Assembly: GCF_028206795.1 (NCBI RefSeq)
Contig: NZ_JAQLFJ010000001.1
Span: 186,001 to 250,000, forward strand
Length of the DNA: 64,000 bases
From: Collinsella aerofaciens
Lineage (GTDB): Bacteria > Actinomycetota > Coriobacteriia > Coriobacteriales > Coriobacteriaceae
Direction of reading: 5' to 3'
Position 1 is the stretch's first letter. Each line of letters starts with the position of its first letter. This document shows positions 1 through 9,531 of this stretch, piece by piece. The notes under the pieces are model-generated. The model made no database searches, was not told the origin of the DNA, and worked only from the letters and a program-made list of their open reading frames with translations. Made by a program: the position numbers and the translations under genes.

Positions 1-158
1 ACAAGCTCATCGCCAAGGACACGATTGAGGAACGCATTATGCAGATGCAGGAGTCCAAGCGCGACCTGGTCAACAGCGTGCTCGGCGGCGACGGCATCTC
101 GTCGGCGCTGTTTACCCGCGAGGATGTTCTGGCGCTGCTCGGCGGCGACGGGCGCTAG
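1..158 (+). CDS. C-terminal end of a SNF2-family DEAD/DEAH helicase (5' truncated)
   Basis: The open frame enters from before base 1 (first full codon at base 3) and stops at TAG 156-158. The visible 51 residues begin KLIAKDTIEERI, the conserved segment that follows motif VI in the C-terminal helicase lobe of bacterial SNF2/RapA-like ATPases. The remainder (LALLGGDGR at the end) is the usual short acidic tail. These proteins use ATP to translocate on duplex DNA and remodel DNA-protein complexes. The ATPase lobe lies outside the window, so intactness cannot be judged. The identification rests on this tail alone. Confidence 0.72.
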   Translation, partial: KLIAKDTIEERIMQMQESKRDLVNSVLGGDGISSALFTREDVLALLGGDGR

Positions 159-323
159 CCGCGCGCGGGGTGGGACTGCTGGAATGGGCAGGACGGTCGA
201 CGCATTTTGGCCCGACCGCTTGCCTGATCCGTTATGTGTTCATTTGCAATGCCGTGGATGGTTTGTCTGCCTTTGGGCATAAGAACCATCAAGAACATTG
301 GCACATCAGCAAAGGAGAACATC

Positions 324-686
324 ATGGCGAAATTCTTTAAGGACCCTGACGGCAAGCTCATCGCTGCCCTTGGCGACGGCGTTGCGACCCCTGCCGGTTG
401 CACGGAACTGACTGCAAACACTGAGGACGCGGCGCACGAGAAACACGTGCCTGTTGTCGAGACCGAGCGCGACGGTCACGTGATTCGCGCACGCGTTGGC
501 TCGGTCGAGCACCCCAGCCTGCCCGAGCACTACATTGAGTGGATCGCGCTTGAGGCCGAGGGCCGCTTAGAGGTCCATTACCTTGAGCCCGGCATGAAAC
601 CCGCGACGTTTTTCGCGGGCGGCTCCAAGACCGGTACCGTCTATGCCTACTGCAACCTGCACGGGCTGTGGTCCGCGACATTCTAG
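324..686 (+). CDS. Desulfoferrodoxin-like superoxide reductase (neelaredoxin domain)
   Basis: A 120-residue protein. The start at 324 is chosen over an in-frame ATG at 234 because AAAGGAG lies directly upstream at 311-317. The sequence holds the superoxide reductase iron-site pattern: EKHVP near residue 45, a HYIEWI histidine in the middle, and CNLHGLW at the C-terminus (Cys and His ligands of the Fe(His)4Cys centre). The family reduces superoxide to hydrogen peroxide without making oxygen, which suits an anaerobe. There is no N-terminal desulforedoxin domain, so this is the one-centre type. It is probably monocistronic, with a strong terminator about 45 bases downstream. Confidence 0.88.
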   Translation: MAKFFKDPDGKLIAALGDGVATPAGCTELTANTEDAAHEKHVPVVETERDGHVIRARVGSVEHPSLPEHYIEWIALEAEGRLEVHYLEPGMKPATFFAGGSKTGTVYAYCNLHGLWSATF

Positions 687-732
687 GAGCGCGCCCCCGC
701 TCGGGGTATCATAGCTAGCATATGCACATGCA

Positions 733-764
733 AGCGCCGGCTGCATTATGCGGCCGGCGCTTTT
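733..764 (+). terminator. Rho-independent terminator of the superoxide reductase gene
   Basis: Perfect 9-bp stem AGCGCCGGC/GCCGGCGCT (733-741, 753-761) followed by a T run. It separates the superoxide reductase gene from the next gene. Confidence 0.8.
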
Positions 765-803
765 ACTACGATTTCGATGGTTTACGACGGAAAGGGCTGA
801 GCC

Positions 804-2789
804 ATGAAGCTCGCGCTTGCGCAGATCGATATGCGCCTTGGGGATATTGAGGGCATTTGCGGCCGCATCGAGGACCAGGCTCGTCTGGCCCACGAGCGCG
901 GGGCGCGCGTGCTGTGCGTTCCGGCTCCGCTCTTTATGGGCGCCATGCCCGGTGGCCTGGTGGGCGCTGCCGACTTTGAGCACGACGTGCTTGCCGGTTT
1001 GACTGGTGTCGCCGAGCGTATCCAGGAGCTTGACATGATCTGCATCGTGCCCGCGGCGGTTTCGTTTGAGGGCCAGCCGCTGCTCGACTACATGATGCTC
1101 AAGGACGGTCATGTGGTGCCGGCGCGTTCGAGCATTGCCCTGCAGCGTGGCGAGAACAACGACACGCGTTGGGCGCCGCCGGTGTTCGACGTGGACGGCG
1201 TGCGCATCGCCGTGATTTTTGACTTGGACCGCGAGCTCGAGATGTTGCCGACCGGCGTCGACCTCATCGCGTATTTCCAATTCAACGCGTTTGACATGAC
1301 CGACCGCGAGACTGCCGCCATTGCCGCCGTTCGCAGCGGCGCCTACCGCAAGATCGCATCCAAGCGCAGCGTGTGGTTTGCCTGCATGGCGCCGGTCGGT
1401 GCCTATGACGAGTCGGTGTATACCGGCGGTTCGTTTGTGCTCGACGACTGCGGTCGCGTGGTGGCCCAGGCGCCGTGTTTTGAGGAGAGCCTGCTGGTTC
1501 AGGAGATTCAGCGCGGCGTGATGCTCGATGCCCTGGAAGATCACGAACTGCCCGAGTTCCGTTCCGAGGAGTGGTTGTGGCAGGCGCTGGTGCTCGCCGT
1601 GCGCGACAACGCTCGGGCCCACGGTGCGTCGCGTGCCGTGGTGGCACTCGAGGGTGACCTGCCGTCATCCCTGCTGGCGGCGCTGGCCGTTGACGCTCTG
1701 GGTCCGCGTAACGTAATTGGCCTGGTGCTGGGGCGCAACCGTATCTTTACGCCGGCGCAGGAGGAGGCCGAGGCTGCCCGCTGTGCCGCCGTCCGTGCCA
1801 TCGCCGAGCGTTTGCACATTCGCACTGTCGAGCGCGATGCACCGGATGCGGCGCGTGTGCTCGATCGCGACGTGTCGGCGGGCGATGCCGAGCGTCTGCG
1901 CTTGCGCACGCTGGGCCTCATGCTGGAGGACACGGCGCTCGAGCTGGGTGCGATGGCGCTGAGCCCGCTGTCCAAAACCGAGTACGCGCTGGCGGCGCCG
2001 GCGCTTTGCGGCGGTTACCAGGGCGACTTTGCGCCCTTTGGCGATGTGTACCTGTCGACGCTTGAGTTTGTGGCGCGTGTGCGCAACCGCACGTCTGCCG
2101 TGGTGCCCCAAGAGCTCGTGACGCTCAACGCGGTGGAAGATTGTATGGAGCGAGTGCTGGCGCAGGCGCTCTCGACGCTCGACGGTCCGGTCGATATGCT
2201 CGACCGCGCGGCACAGCTGCTCGGCGGGCTTGAGCCGGGTGAGGTCGATGGCGCGCTCGAGGCGCACGTGGACCGCAATCGAGCTTTCGACGACATCCCG
2301 ATGGCCGCCGGCAAGCCCGAGGCTTGCTCGCTGCTGCTGATGCTCGTGCGTCAGGGCGAGGCCGCCCGCCGCATGCTGCCGACGGCGCCGATCGTCTCGG
2401 CCCGTTCGTTTGTCGAGCGCGCCTGGCCGTACATGCTCGCGTGGTCCGACCTGGGGCTGAGCGGCAAGGAACGCATGACGGTCGATGCGCTGGCGCGCGC
2501 CGAGGTGAACCGCTTTGCCGACGAGGATACAAGCGAGCGCATGCGTGGCGAGATGATGGGCATATTGGGTGACCTGTTGGGTATTTCGCCCGAGCAGATG
2601 GAGGAGCTGCGCTCTGAGGACGGTCAGCGTCGTTTACACGAGGGAATGAAAAAGTTCGAGGGCGAGGTTCAGGACGCCATCGATAAGATGATGGGCGGTC
2701 AGGGCGGCTCGCAAGGTAGTCCCCAGGGTGGCCCGATGCCGCACCCGCCAGTAGATCCGAGGCAGTTCCCCTTTTTCTCGCAGAACTAA
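804..2789 (+). CDS. Degenerate glutamine-dependent NAD+ synthetase-like protein, probable pseudoenzyme
   Basis: A 661-residue protein with the two-domain plan of NadE: an N-terminal nitrilase-like amidase (about residues 1-245) and a C-terminal ammonia-dependent synthetase-like domain (about 265-480), followed by a long helical tail ending in a Gly/Pro-rich stretch. Catalytic residues are missing. The nitrilase Glu of the PE motif is Ala41 (LCVPAPLF). The nucleophilic Cys region reads IAVIFDLD instead of ICED. The ATP-pyrophosphatase loop SGGxDS reads EGDLPSS (283-289), and the later DxYK segment reads GDVYLST. Fold-level recognition is good, but loss of both active sites argues against NAD synthesis. 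The window gives no clue to its role; it sits alone upstream of ruvCAB. Confidence 0.7.
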   Translation: MKLALAQIDMRLGDIEGICGRIEDQARLAHERGARVLCVPAPLFMGAMPGGLVGAADFEHDVLAGLTGVAERIQELDMICIVPAAVSFEGQPLLDYMMLKDGHVVPARSSIALQRGENNDTRWAPPVFDVDGVRIAVIFDLDRELEMLPTGVDLIAYFQFNAFDMTDRETAAIAAVRSGAYRKIASKRSVWFACMAPVGAYDESVYTGGSFVLDDCGRVVAQAPCFEESLLVQEIQRGVMLDALEDHELPEFRSEEWLWQALVLAVRDNARAHGASRAVVALEGDLPSSLLAALAVDALGPRNVIGLVLGRNRIFTPAQEEAEAARCAAVRAIAERLHIRTVERDAPDAARVLDRDVSAGDAERLRLRTLGLMLEDTALELGAMALSPLSKTEYALAAPALCGGYQGDFAPFGDVYLSTLEFVARVRNRTSAVVPQELVTLNAVEDCMERVLAQALSTLDGPVDMLDRAAQLLGGLEPGEVDGALEAHVDRNRAFDDIPMAAGKPEACSLLLMLVRQGEAARRMLPTAPIVSARSFVERAWPYMLAWSDLGLSGKERMTVDALARAEVNRFADEDTSERMRGEMMGILGDLLGISPEQMEELRSEDGQRRLHEGMKKFEGEVQDAIDKMMGGQGGSQGSPQGGPMPHPPVDPRQFPFFSQN

Positions 2790-2857
2790 CTATGGGATAG
2801 GATTCGCTTCCAACCCCGATACTTCAACTAAGCATCTTGGTCCCGTTGTGTTATTCT

Positions 2858-2871
2858 AGAACAGACGTTCG
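2858..2871. promoter_or_regulatory. LexA (SOS) box upstream of ruvCAB
   Basis: AGAACAGACGTTCG matches the Gram-positive LexA consensus CGAACnnnnGTTCG at every defined position except the first base. It lies 55 bases before the ruvC start, as expected for a DNA-damage-inducible ruv operon. Confidence 0.75.
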
Positions 2872-2926
2872 TGAATGATGCGCGGGGCCTTGCTTTGTGC
2901 TGTGCTGGTGACGAGGGGAGGTTGGC

Positions 2927-3448
2927 TTGGTCATTTTGGGTATCGACCCCGGTTTGGCCCATACGGGTTGGGGGATTATCGAGGAGCGGCGTGGCGAGGT
3001 TCGCTGCCGTGCCTATGGCTGCATCGAGACCAGTGCCGGAAGTCCGCTCGCGGTGCGCCTGTCGCATATCGCCCATGACCTTAAGGATGTCGTTGAGCGT
3101 TATCGACCCGACACGGCTGCTGTCGAGAGCATCTACTTTGGCGCCAACGTTCGTTCGGCCATCCCCACGGCGCATGCCCGCGGTGCTGCACTCGTCGCAC
3201 TTTCGGAATGCGCGCTCGAGATTGGCGAGTACACGCCCATGCAGATCAAACAGGCTGTGGTGGGCACTGGCGCCGCGGACAAGCGGCAGGTCGCCTACAT
3301 GGTACGCACACTCACACAGCTCGATCACGACCCGCATCCCGACCATGCCGCCGATGCCCTGGCCTGCGCCATCTGCCACGTAAACCTCAGCCGCACCCGC
3401 GCCCTCACCGGTGGCGAGTTCTATCAACAGAGAGGAACCGGATACTGA
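2927..3448 (+). CDS. ruvC: Holliday junction endonuclease RuvC
   Basis: A 173-residue protein with a TTG start at 2927, chosen because GAGGGGAGG lies just upstream and because the protein must begin VILGIDPG. RuvC cuts four-way junctions symmetrically after RuvAB branch migration. Visible active-site residues are Asp7 (IDPG), Glu67 (VESIYFG) and Asp143 in HAADAL. The position equivalent to E. coli Asp138 is His140, as reported for Thermus thermophilus RuvC, so this is a natural variant rather than a defect. Its stop TGA (3446-3448) overlaps the ruvA ATG, which indicates translational coupling. Expression is probably SOS-controlled through the upstream LexA box. Confidence 0.96.
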   Translation: MVILGIDPGLAHTGWGIIEERRGEVRCRAYGCIETSAGSPLAVRLSHIAHDLKDVVERYRPDTAAVESIYFGANVRSAIPTAHARGAALVALSECALEIGEYTPMQIKQAVVGTGAADKRQVAYMVRTLTQLDHDPHPDHAADALACAICHVNLSRTRALTGGEFYQQRGTGY

Positions 3449-4068
3449 TGATTTCCCAGCTCCACGGAACGCTTGTCGAGGCCACGATGAGCTCTGCTGT
3501 CGTCGATGTGTCGGGCGTTGGCTTTGAGCTCGGCATCTCGGGCAGCACTGCGGCCACGTTGCCGACGCCCGGTGGCGAGGTCTGCCTCTACACGCGTATG
3601 CAGGTGCGCGAGGACGCCATGACACTTTTCGGTTTTTCCTCAAAGGATGAGCGCATGATGTTCGACCGGCTCGTGTCCGTTTCGGGCGTTGGCCCGCGCC
3701 TGGCGCTTGCCGTGCTTTCCACCTATACCGTGGGACAGCTGTATTCGCTGGTGATGGCCGAGGACGACAAGGGCATGGCCAAGGTACCCGGTGTGGGCAA
3801 AAAGACAGCTCAGCGCCTGATCCTGGAACTCAAGAGCACCTTTGCCAAGGATAAGGGCTTTGTGCCGGTCGACGTGATTCCCGGACAGGTTGCGATGCCC
3901 GTGCCCGCTGCCGCTCCCTCGGTGATCGATGATGCCCGTGCGGCGCTCCTTTCCATGGGCTTTAGCCCGCAGGAGACCGATGTTGCCCTGAGCGGGTATG
4001 ATGGGCAGAATATGCGTGTCGAGGATCTGCTCGGCGCGGCGCTTAAGCGACTCGGAATGGATGCGTGA
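3448..4068 (+). CDS. ruvA: Holliday junction DNA helicase subunit RuvA
   Basis: A 206-residue protein that recognises four-way junctions as a tetramer and loads the RuvB motor. It has the N-terminal OB fold (about 1-64, MISQLHGTL), two helix-hairpin-helix motifs (VSGVGPRLA and VPGVGKKTA) and the C-terminal RuvB-binding three-helix domain ([14 protein letters not shown] onward). Length is typical. The ATG overlaps the ruvC stop by one base, and its own TGA overlaps the ruvB ATG. Confidence 0.97.
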   Translation: MISQLHGTLVEATMSSAVVDVSGVGFELGISGSTAATLPTPGGEVCLYTRMQVREDAMTLFGFSSKDERMMFDRLVSVSGVGPRLALAVLSTYTVGQLYSLVMAEDDKGMAKVPGVGKKTAQRLILELKSTFAKDKGFVPVDVIPGQVAMPVPAAAPSVIDDARAALLSMGFSPQETDVALSGYDGQNMRVEDLLGAALKRLGMDA

Positions 4069-5135
4069 TGTGGGAAGCCGATGACTCTCAGGACTTGTGG
4101 GCGACGCCCGGTAACTCGCCGGCGGCATCCATGGCGCACGGCGAGCGCATGGTGGGCTCGGAGCTGACGGCCGAGGATCTCGATGTCGACCGCACTTTGC
4201 GCCCTCAGCGCCTGGACGATTACTGCGGCCAGGAGCACATCAAGCAGAGCCTGCGCGTGTTGATCGAAGCGGCGCAGAGCCGTGGCGAGACGCTCGACCA
4301 CGTGATCTTCTCGGGTCCTCCGGGCCTGGGCAAGACCACGCTGGCCACCGTTATCGCCAACGAGCTGGGCGCTCAGATCAAGACCACGAGTGGCCCTGCC
4401 ATCGCGCGCACGGGCGACCTGGCGGCCATCCTTACTAACTTGCAGCCGGGCGATGTGCTGTTTATCGACGAGATCCACCGCCTCAACCGTTCGGTCGAGG
4501 AGGTCCTGTACCCCGCGATGGAGGACTTTGCCCTCGATATCGTGATTGGCAAGGGTCCGGCGGCGCGCTCGATTCGCCTGGATATCCCCAAGTTTACGCT
4601 GGTGGCGGCAACGACCCGCTCAGGCATGTTGACCGGCCCGTTGCGCGACCGCTTTGGCATTTCATATCGCCTGGATTACTACACGGTCGAGGAGCTCGCG
4701 CAGATTGTGACGCGCTCGGCGACTATCCTGGGCGTGACGATCGACCATCCCAGTGCACTCGAGATCGGCTCGCGTTCGCGCGGCACGCCACGTCTTGCCA
4801 ACCGTCTGCTCAAGCGCGTGCGCGATTACGCACAGGTGCGCGGCAACGGCCCCATCGAGCTCGATATCTGTCGCCAGGCGCTCGAGTTCTTCGAGATCGA
4901 CGAGCTCGGTCTGGACTGGATGGATATTCGCATTTTGGAGACGCTCGCCAAGACGTTCTCCGGTCGCGCCGTGGGACTTACGACCCTTGCCAGCGCGGTG
5001 GGCGAGGACCCGGGCACGCTCGAGGATGTCTATGAGCCCTATTTGCTGCAGTGCGGATTGATGATTCGTACGCCGCAGGGCCGTCAGGCAACCCTCCGCA
5101 CCTTTGAGCACCTGGGGATTGAACCTACCGTTTAG
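4068..5135 (+). CDS. ruvB: Holliday junction branch-migration motor RuvB
   Basis: A 355-residue AAA+ ATPase that drives branch migration with RuvA. Visible parts are Walker [10 protein letters not shown], Walker B FIDEIHR, sensor 1 AATTRSG, the arginine-finger segment RDRFG and the C-terminal winged helix ([15 protein letters not shown]). An in-frame GTG sits one codon earlier (4065), but the ATG at 4068 overlaps the ruvA stop in a TGATG junction and is preferred. It is the last gene of ruvCAB; no clear terminator is seen before fhs. Confidence 0.97.
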   Translation: MWEADDSQDLWATPGNSPAASMAHGERMVGSELTAEDLDVDRTLRPQRLDDYCGQEHIKQSLRVLIEAAQSRGETLDHVIFSGPPGLGKTTLATVIANELGAQIKTTSGPAIARTGDLAAILTNLQPGDVLFIDEIHRLNRSVEEVLYPAMEDFALDIVIGKGPAARSIRLDIPKFTLVAATTRSGMLTGPLRDRFGISYRLDYYTVEELAQIVTRSATILGVTIDHPSALEIGSRSRGTPRLANRLLKRVRDYAQVRGNGPIELDICRQALEFFEIDELGLDWMDIRILETLAKTFSGRAVGLTTLASAVGEDPGTLEDVYEPYLLQCGLMIRTPQGRQATLRTFEHLGIEPTV

Positions 5136-5279
5136 GGCGTTTTGTTTTGGCGGGCTGTTGGACTATCGCTGGGCATCGGGTAAACATATCGCCGTTCATC
5201 GGTTATGGGCGTTTTACTATTGCGCGCCCGTGCTATGCTGAATTGGTCTTTTTCTCATTCGGTAACGAAAGGACCGCCC

Positions 5280-6947
5280 ATGCCTACTGACATCGAAATC
5301 GCACGTTCTGTCACGCCGCTGCCTATTACCGAGGTGGCCAAGAACGCCGGCGTCGACGTTAAGCACCTTATTCCGTACGGCTTCGACAAGGCTAAGGTCG
5401 ACTATTCACTGCTCAACGAGCCGACTGATCACCAGGCCAAGCTCGTCCTCGTGACCGCTATCAACCCAACGCCCGCGGGCGAGGGCAAGACCACCACGAC
5501 CATCGGTCTGGCCGATGGCCTGCGTCGTCGCGGTATCAAGAGCGCCGTGGCCCTGCGTGAGCCTTCGCTCGGTCCCGTCTTTGGCGTCAAGGGCGGTGCC
5601 GCTGGCGGCGGTTGGGCCCAGGTCATTCCCATGGAGGACATCAACCTGCACTTTACCGGCGACTTCCATGCCATCGGTGCTGCCAACAACCTGCTGGCCG
5701 CCATGCTCGATAACCACATCCAGCAGGGCAATCAGCTCGGTATTGACGTTAAGCGCATCACCTGGAAGCGCGTCGTCGACATGAACGACCGTCAGCTGCG
5801 CCATGTTATCGATGGCATTGGCGGTAAGGCCCAAGGTGTGCCGCGCGAGGACGGCTTCGACATCACCGTTGCCTCCGAGGTCATGGCAATCCTGTGCCTG
5901 TCTACGAGCATCAACGACCTCAAGGAACGCTTGGGTGAGATTGTCGTCGGCTATAGCTTTGCCGGCGAGCCCGTCCGTGCCCGCGACCTCAAGGCCCAGG
6001 GTGCCATGGCCGCGTTGCTTAAGGACGCGCTTAAGCCCAACCTGGTGCAAACGCTCGAGGGCACGCCCGCGTTTGTCCACGGCGGTCCCTTCGCCAACAT
6101 TGCCCACGGCTGCAACTCTATTATGGCCACGCGTATGGCGATGCGCTTTGGCGATGTTGCCATTACCGAGGCCGGCTTCGGTGCCGATCTGGGTGCCGAG
6201 AAGTTCCTCGACATCAAGTGCCGCATGACGGGCGTTCGCCCCAGCGCCGTCGTGGTCGTCGCGACCGCTCGTGCGCTTAAGTACAACGGTGGCGTCGCCA
6301 AGGCCGACCTCAACGAGGAGAACCTCGAGGCACTCAAGGCTGGCATGCCCAACTTGCTGCGTCATGTCGACAACATCCAGAACGTTTATGGTCTGCCCTG
6401 CGTGGTCGCCATCAACCGCTTCCCGACGGACACCGAGGCTGAGCTTGCACTCATCGAGTCCGAGTGCCAGAAGCTCGGCGTCAACGTTAAGCTTTCCGAG
6501 GTCTGGGCCAAGGGCGGCGAGGGCGCGCTCGAGCTGGCCGATGAGGTCATGCGTCTGATTGAGCAGCCGAGCGAGCTCAAGTTTGCCTATGAGGACGGCG
6601 CTGATGTCGCTGATGCCCTCGAGGCCGTTGCCACCAAGGTCTACCGCGCCGACGGCGTTGACTTTACGCCGGCCGCCAAGCGCCAGCTCGCCGAGCTGCG
6701 CGAGAACGGCTTTGGCAACCTGCCGGTGTGCGTCGCCAAGACGCAGTACAGCTTTAGCGACAACGCCAAGGCCCTGAGCGCTCCCGAGAACTTCCGCATC
6801 ACCGTGCGTGAGCTTAAGGTTTCCGCCGGTGCCCACTTTGTGGTCGCGCTGACCGGCAGCGTTCTGACCATGCCGGGTCTGCCCAAGGTGCCCGCGGCCG
6901 AGAACATCGACGTCGACAACGACGGCAACATCACCGGCCTGTTCTAA
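5280..6947 (+). CDS. fhs: Formate-tetrahydrofolate ligase
   Basis: A 555-residue enzyme that makes 10-formyl-THF from formate, THF and ATP, feeding purine and one-carbon metabolism. The start at 5280 has GAAAGGA upstream; an in-frame ATG at 5205 would add an unlikely leader. The ATP loop [13 protein letters not shown] lies near residue 65, the family block [18 protein letters not shown] follows it, and the C-terminus ends at the usual place. It is monocistronic with its own terminator. The next two enzymes of the C1 pathway lie at 16.3-17.8 kb. Confidence 0.97.
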   Translation: MPTDIEIARSVTPLPITEVAKNAGVDVKHLIPYGFDKAKVDYSLLNEPTDHQAKLVLVTAINPTPAGEGKTTTTIGLADGLRRRGIKSAVALREPSLGPVFGVKGGAAGGGWAQVIPMEDINLHFTGDFHAIGAANNLLAAMLDNHIQQGNQLGIDVKRITWKRVVDMNDRQLRHVIDGIGGKAQGVPREDGFDITVASEVMAILCLSTSINDLKERLGEIVVGYSFAGEPVRARDLKAQGAMAALLKDALKPNLVQTLEGTPAFVHGGPFANIAHGCNSIMATRMAMRFGDVAITEAGFGADLGAEKFLDIKCRMTGVRPSAVVVVATARALKYNGGVAKADLNEENLEALKAGMPNLLRHVDNIQNVYGLPCVVAINRFPTDTEAELALIESECQKLGVNVKLSEVWAKGGEGALELADEVMRLIEQPSELKFAYEDGADVADALEAVATKVYRADGVDFTPAAKRQLAELRENGFGNLPVCVAKTQYSFSDNAKALSAPENFRITVRELKVSAGAHFVVALTGSVLTMPGLPKVPAAENIDVDNDGNITGLF

Positions 6948-6972
6948 GTCTGCTGTCCATAGCTGCTTGTCC

Positions 6973-7008
6973 GCCCCGCCGTGCCCACAAGGCCCGGCGG
7001 GGCTTTTT
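6973..7008 (+). terminator. Rho-independent terminator after fhs
   Basis: GCCCCGCCG (6973-6981) pairs with CGGCGGGGC (6995-7003), followed by TTTTT. Confidence 0.9.
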
Positions 7009-7126
7009 GATCCTTAGGCCCGCGCATGTCTTGTAGATACCGACGGACTCTGCCCATCATAGGCTTTTGCGCGGGTAGAATGCATGGATAACTTGAGGCT
7101 CACGCGCGACGGAAAGGAATCGTTGC

Positions 7127-8119
7127 ATGGATCAGGACAAGACAACCGTGATGGGCGGCTACGGTTCCGCGCAGGCTGGCGATAGCGCCGATGCGACCCG
7201 CGTTGTTCCCAACCCCGGTTATGCCGACCCCGCCGCGACGCAGCCTTCTGCCGAGCCCACCCGGGTTATGGGCTATGGCGACACGGCGCAGGATTCTTAC
7301 GCTGCATCTTCGCAAGGCCCCTATGGCAACGCAGCTCCGGATCCGTTTGATTACATGCCGCAGGATTCTTATGCTGCCTCGACGCCGAATCCCTATGACA
7401 ACCTGCCGCAGAATCCCATTCCGCAGCCTCAGCAGACGACGTATATGCCTCGCACGGCGCAGCCTCGCTACGAGTCGCGCGAGCCGTATCGCGAGTACCC
7501 CAAGTCGATTCCGCAATATAGCGAAGACGAGGAGAAGAGGCCGTCGCGTTCGTCGAGCGTGATCAAGAAGATCCTCATCGTGCTGGCGATTTTCTTTGCG
7601 CTGTCGGTTGTGTTTGCCATCGTGTCGGGCATGCTCAACAAGCGGGGGAGCTCAACGGCCGATACCGCTGCCGAGCAAACCGAGTCCGCCTCGTCTAGCA
7701 CCGTCGATCTGAGCGATATCCCGGGGCAGTATTGGTCCAACGCCAAGAAGCTTCTCAAGTCGCGCGGCGCCGATCTTTCGAATGCCGTGGTCCTGACTGA
7801 TGATGGCTCAACGCCCGTCGTCGATGCCAACTGGGTCGTTACTTCTGCCTACTATAACGACAGCGGCAACCTCGAAATTCAGCTCACGCACAAGGACGGC
7901 TCGTCGGGCAACGCGTCCGGCGACCAGGGCGGCGCGGACAGCTCGAGTTCCAATACGCTGGAGGACTTGAGCAACAAGGCGCAGGAGTTGGGAGACAAGG
8001 CGCAAGAGCTGGGCGACACGGCACAAAACCTGGGCGATACCGCGCAGAACTTGGGCGGCTTGGCGACGGATGCCTGGAACGCCCTGCAAAACGGCATCTC
8101 GGGCGCGCAGGGAAACTAG
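7127..8119 (+). CDS. Single-pass membrane protein with disordered N-terminus and PASTA-like extracytoplasmic segment
   Basis: A 330-residue protein of unknown function. Residues 1-145 are low complexity, rich in Asp, Ala, Pro, Tyr and Asn, with repeated PQDSYAAS and NPYDN units. One membrane helix (IKKILIVLAIFFALSVVFAI) lies at about 146-166. The outer part carries a segment starting DIPGQYWSNAKKLLKSRG, which resembles the start of a PASTA repeat in pattern only. The C-terminus is a heptad-like run of QELGDKA/QNLGDTA repeats. GGAAAGGA precedes the ATG. The layout suggests a cytoplasmic tail reading into an envelope-facing domain; no enzymatic motif is seen. Confidence 0.72.
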   Translation: MDQDKTTVMGGYGSAQAGDSADATRVVPNPGYADPAATQPSAEPTRVMGYGDTAQDSYAASSQGPYGNAAPDPFDYMPQDSYAASTPNPYDNLPQNPIPQPQQTTYMPRTAQPRYESREPYREYPKSIPQYSEDEEKRPSRSSSVIKKILIVLAIFFALSVVFAIVSGMLNKRGSSTADTAAEQTESASSSTVDLSDIPGQYWSNAKKLLKSRGADLSNAVVLTDDGSTPVVDANWVVTSAYYNDSGNLEIQLTHKDGSSGNASGDQGGADSSSSNTLEDLSNKAQELGDKAQELGDTAQNLGDTAQNLGGLATDAWNALQNGISGAQGN

Positions 8120-8131
8120 CTGTTAAGCAGG

Positions 8132-9313
8132 CTACAACTGCTCGGCCGGACGCTCGGGCGAGCTAAAGCCCGAATCAAACGTGACGACGCATGAGGCATC
8201 GGGTCGGCGCTCGTGCACGATGCGCGTGACGAGCTCCAGCAGCTCCTCGTCGGATATGTCAAAGCCGTCGGGACGCACCAGGTCAAACGAAACGAACCCG
8301 TCGTGCTCGTGCAGGTCGTGGATGGAGAGCGCGGGATCGATCTGCATGACGCCGCGCTTGACCCAGCTGCGCAGGTCGTCGCTGGTGGTGGCGATGGGGT
8401 CGCAGTGCAGCGTGATATCGATGCCCATTTGGCGCTTGATGTCGTGCTCGATGGTGTCCAAAATCTCGTGGTGCTCAAATGCGTCGCCCTCGCCGGGCAT
8501 CTCCACGTGGGCGCTGGCAAACTGACGACCGGGGCCGTAGTCGTGCACCATCAGGTCGTGTGTGCCCAAGACCTGCGGATAGGACATGATCTTATCGCGG
8601 ATTGCCTGGACAAGCTTGGGGTCGGGCGCTTGCCCCAGCAATGGGCTGATGGCGTCGCGCACTAGGCCCATGCCGCTGATGCAGATGAAGATGCCCACAC
8701 CCAGGCCTGCCCAGCCATCGAGGTCAAAGCCGGTCGTCTGCGAAATAAGCGCCGCCACCAAGACCGAGCCCGAGGTGATGACGTCGTTTTTGGAGTCCTG
8801 CGCCGTGGCGATGAGCGTTTCGGAATCGATGCGGTTACCCAGCGTGCGGTTGAACGCGGCCATCCAGAGCTTTACGAGCATGGACGTAGCCAGTGCCGCA
8901 AGGGAAATGAACGTGTAAGCGGTGGGGGAAGGCTTGATGATCTTGGTGACCGACTCGAGGATCAGGTTGATGCCGACGGCGCAAACCAGGACGGCGACGA
9001 ACAGGCCGGCTAGGTACTCATAGCGGCCGTGACCATAGGGGTGGCCTTCGTCTGCCGGGCGGCTGGCAAGGCGGAACCCGAGCAGGCTCACGATGTTGCT
9101 CGAGGCATCGGAGAGGTTGTTGAAAGCGTCGGCGATGAGGGAGACGGAGCCGGCGAGCAGGCCCGCGATGCCCTTGGCCAGGCACAGGGTGATGTTGAGG
9201 CCAATGCAGACGAGGCTTGCGGAAAAGCCCGCGTTGGTGCGGCAAGATGCATCGACCGGCTCGCTCTCGCTGCCGGGAACAAGCGTATGTACCAGCCGAT
9301 TTACAAATAGCAT
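8132..9313 (-). CDS. Cation diffusion facilitator (CDF) family metal exporter
   Basis: A 393-residue transporter. The start at 9313 is chosen because GAGGA precedes it; longer in-frame starts at 9334 and 9472 lack a ribosome site. The family exchanges divalent metal for protons across the membrane. The second membrane helix carries ADAFNNLSDASSN, followed by the signature loop HPYGHGRYEYLA. A later helix has DSKNDVITSGSV. The transport site thus reads N-x3-D / D-x3-D rather than the Zn-type pattern with His, which is compatible with Mn or Fe, though metal choice is unproven. A cytoplasmic dimerisation domain of about 130 residues follows. It converges on the 7127 gene with only 12 bases between stops. 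Confidence 0.9.
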   Translation of the reverse strand: MLFVNRLVHTLVPGSESEPVDASCRTNAGFSASLVCIGLNITLCLAKGIAGLLAGSVSLIADAFNNLSDASSNIVSLLGFRLASRPADEGHPYGHGRYEYLAGLFVAVLVCAVGINLILESVTKIIKPSPTAYTFISLAALATSMLVKLWMAAFNRTLGNRIDSETLIATAQDSKNDVITSGSVLVAALISQTTGFDLDGWAGLGVGIFICISGMGLVRDAISPLLGQAPDPKLVQAIRDKIMSYPQVLGTHDLMVHDYGPGRQFASAHVEMPGEGDAFEHHEILDTIEHDIKRQMGIDITLHCDPIATTSDDLRSWVKRGVMQIDPALSIHDLHEHDGFVSFDLVRPDGFDISDEELLELVTRIVHERRPDASCVVTFDSGFSSPERPAEQL

Positions 9314-9531
9314 AGCGGTCGTCCTCACAATCATGTTTAAGGGGATAGTGTAGCTTGCGCGGGGGCGCCGTGCACCGATGCTCAGAAAATGCAGCAATAG
9401 TCTGCCGGTGCTAACGAGCGAGCCTTCTCGTCTGCCTGGGTGGTCCATTTTGGGCCACATGGGTATGGGCATGTGCCTGCTTGCTCGACATACTTAATGT
9501 CGACAGCCCCTGTGCAAAGGAGGACGTTTCC

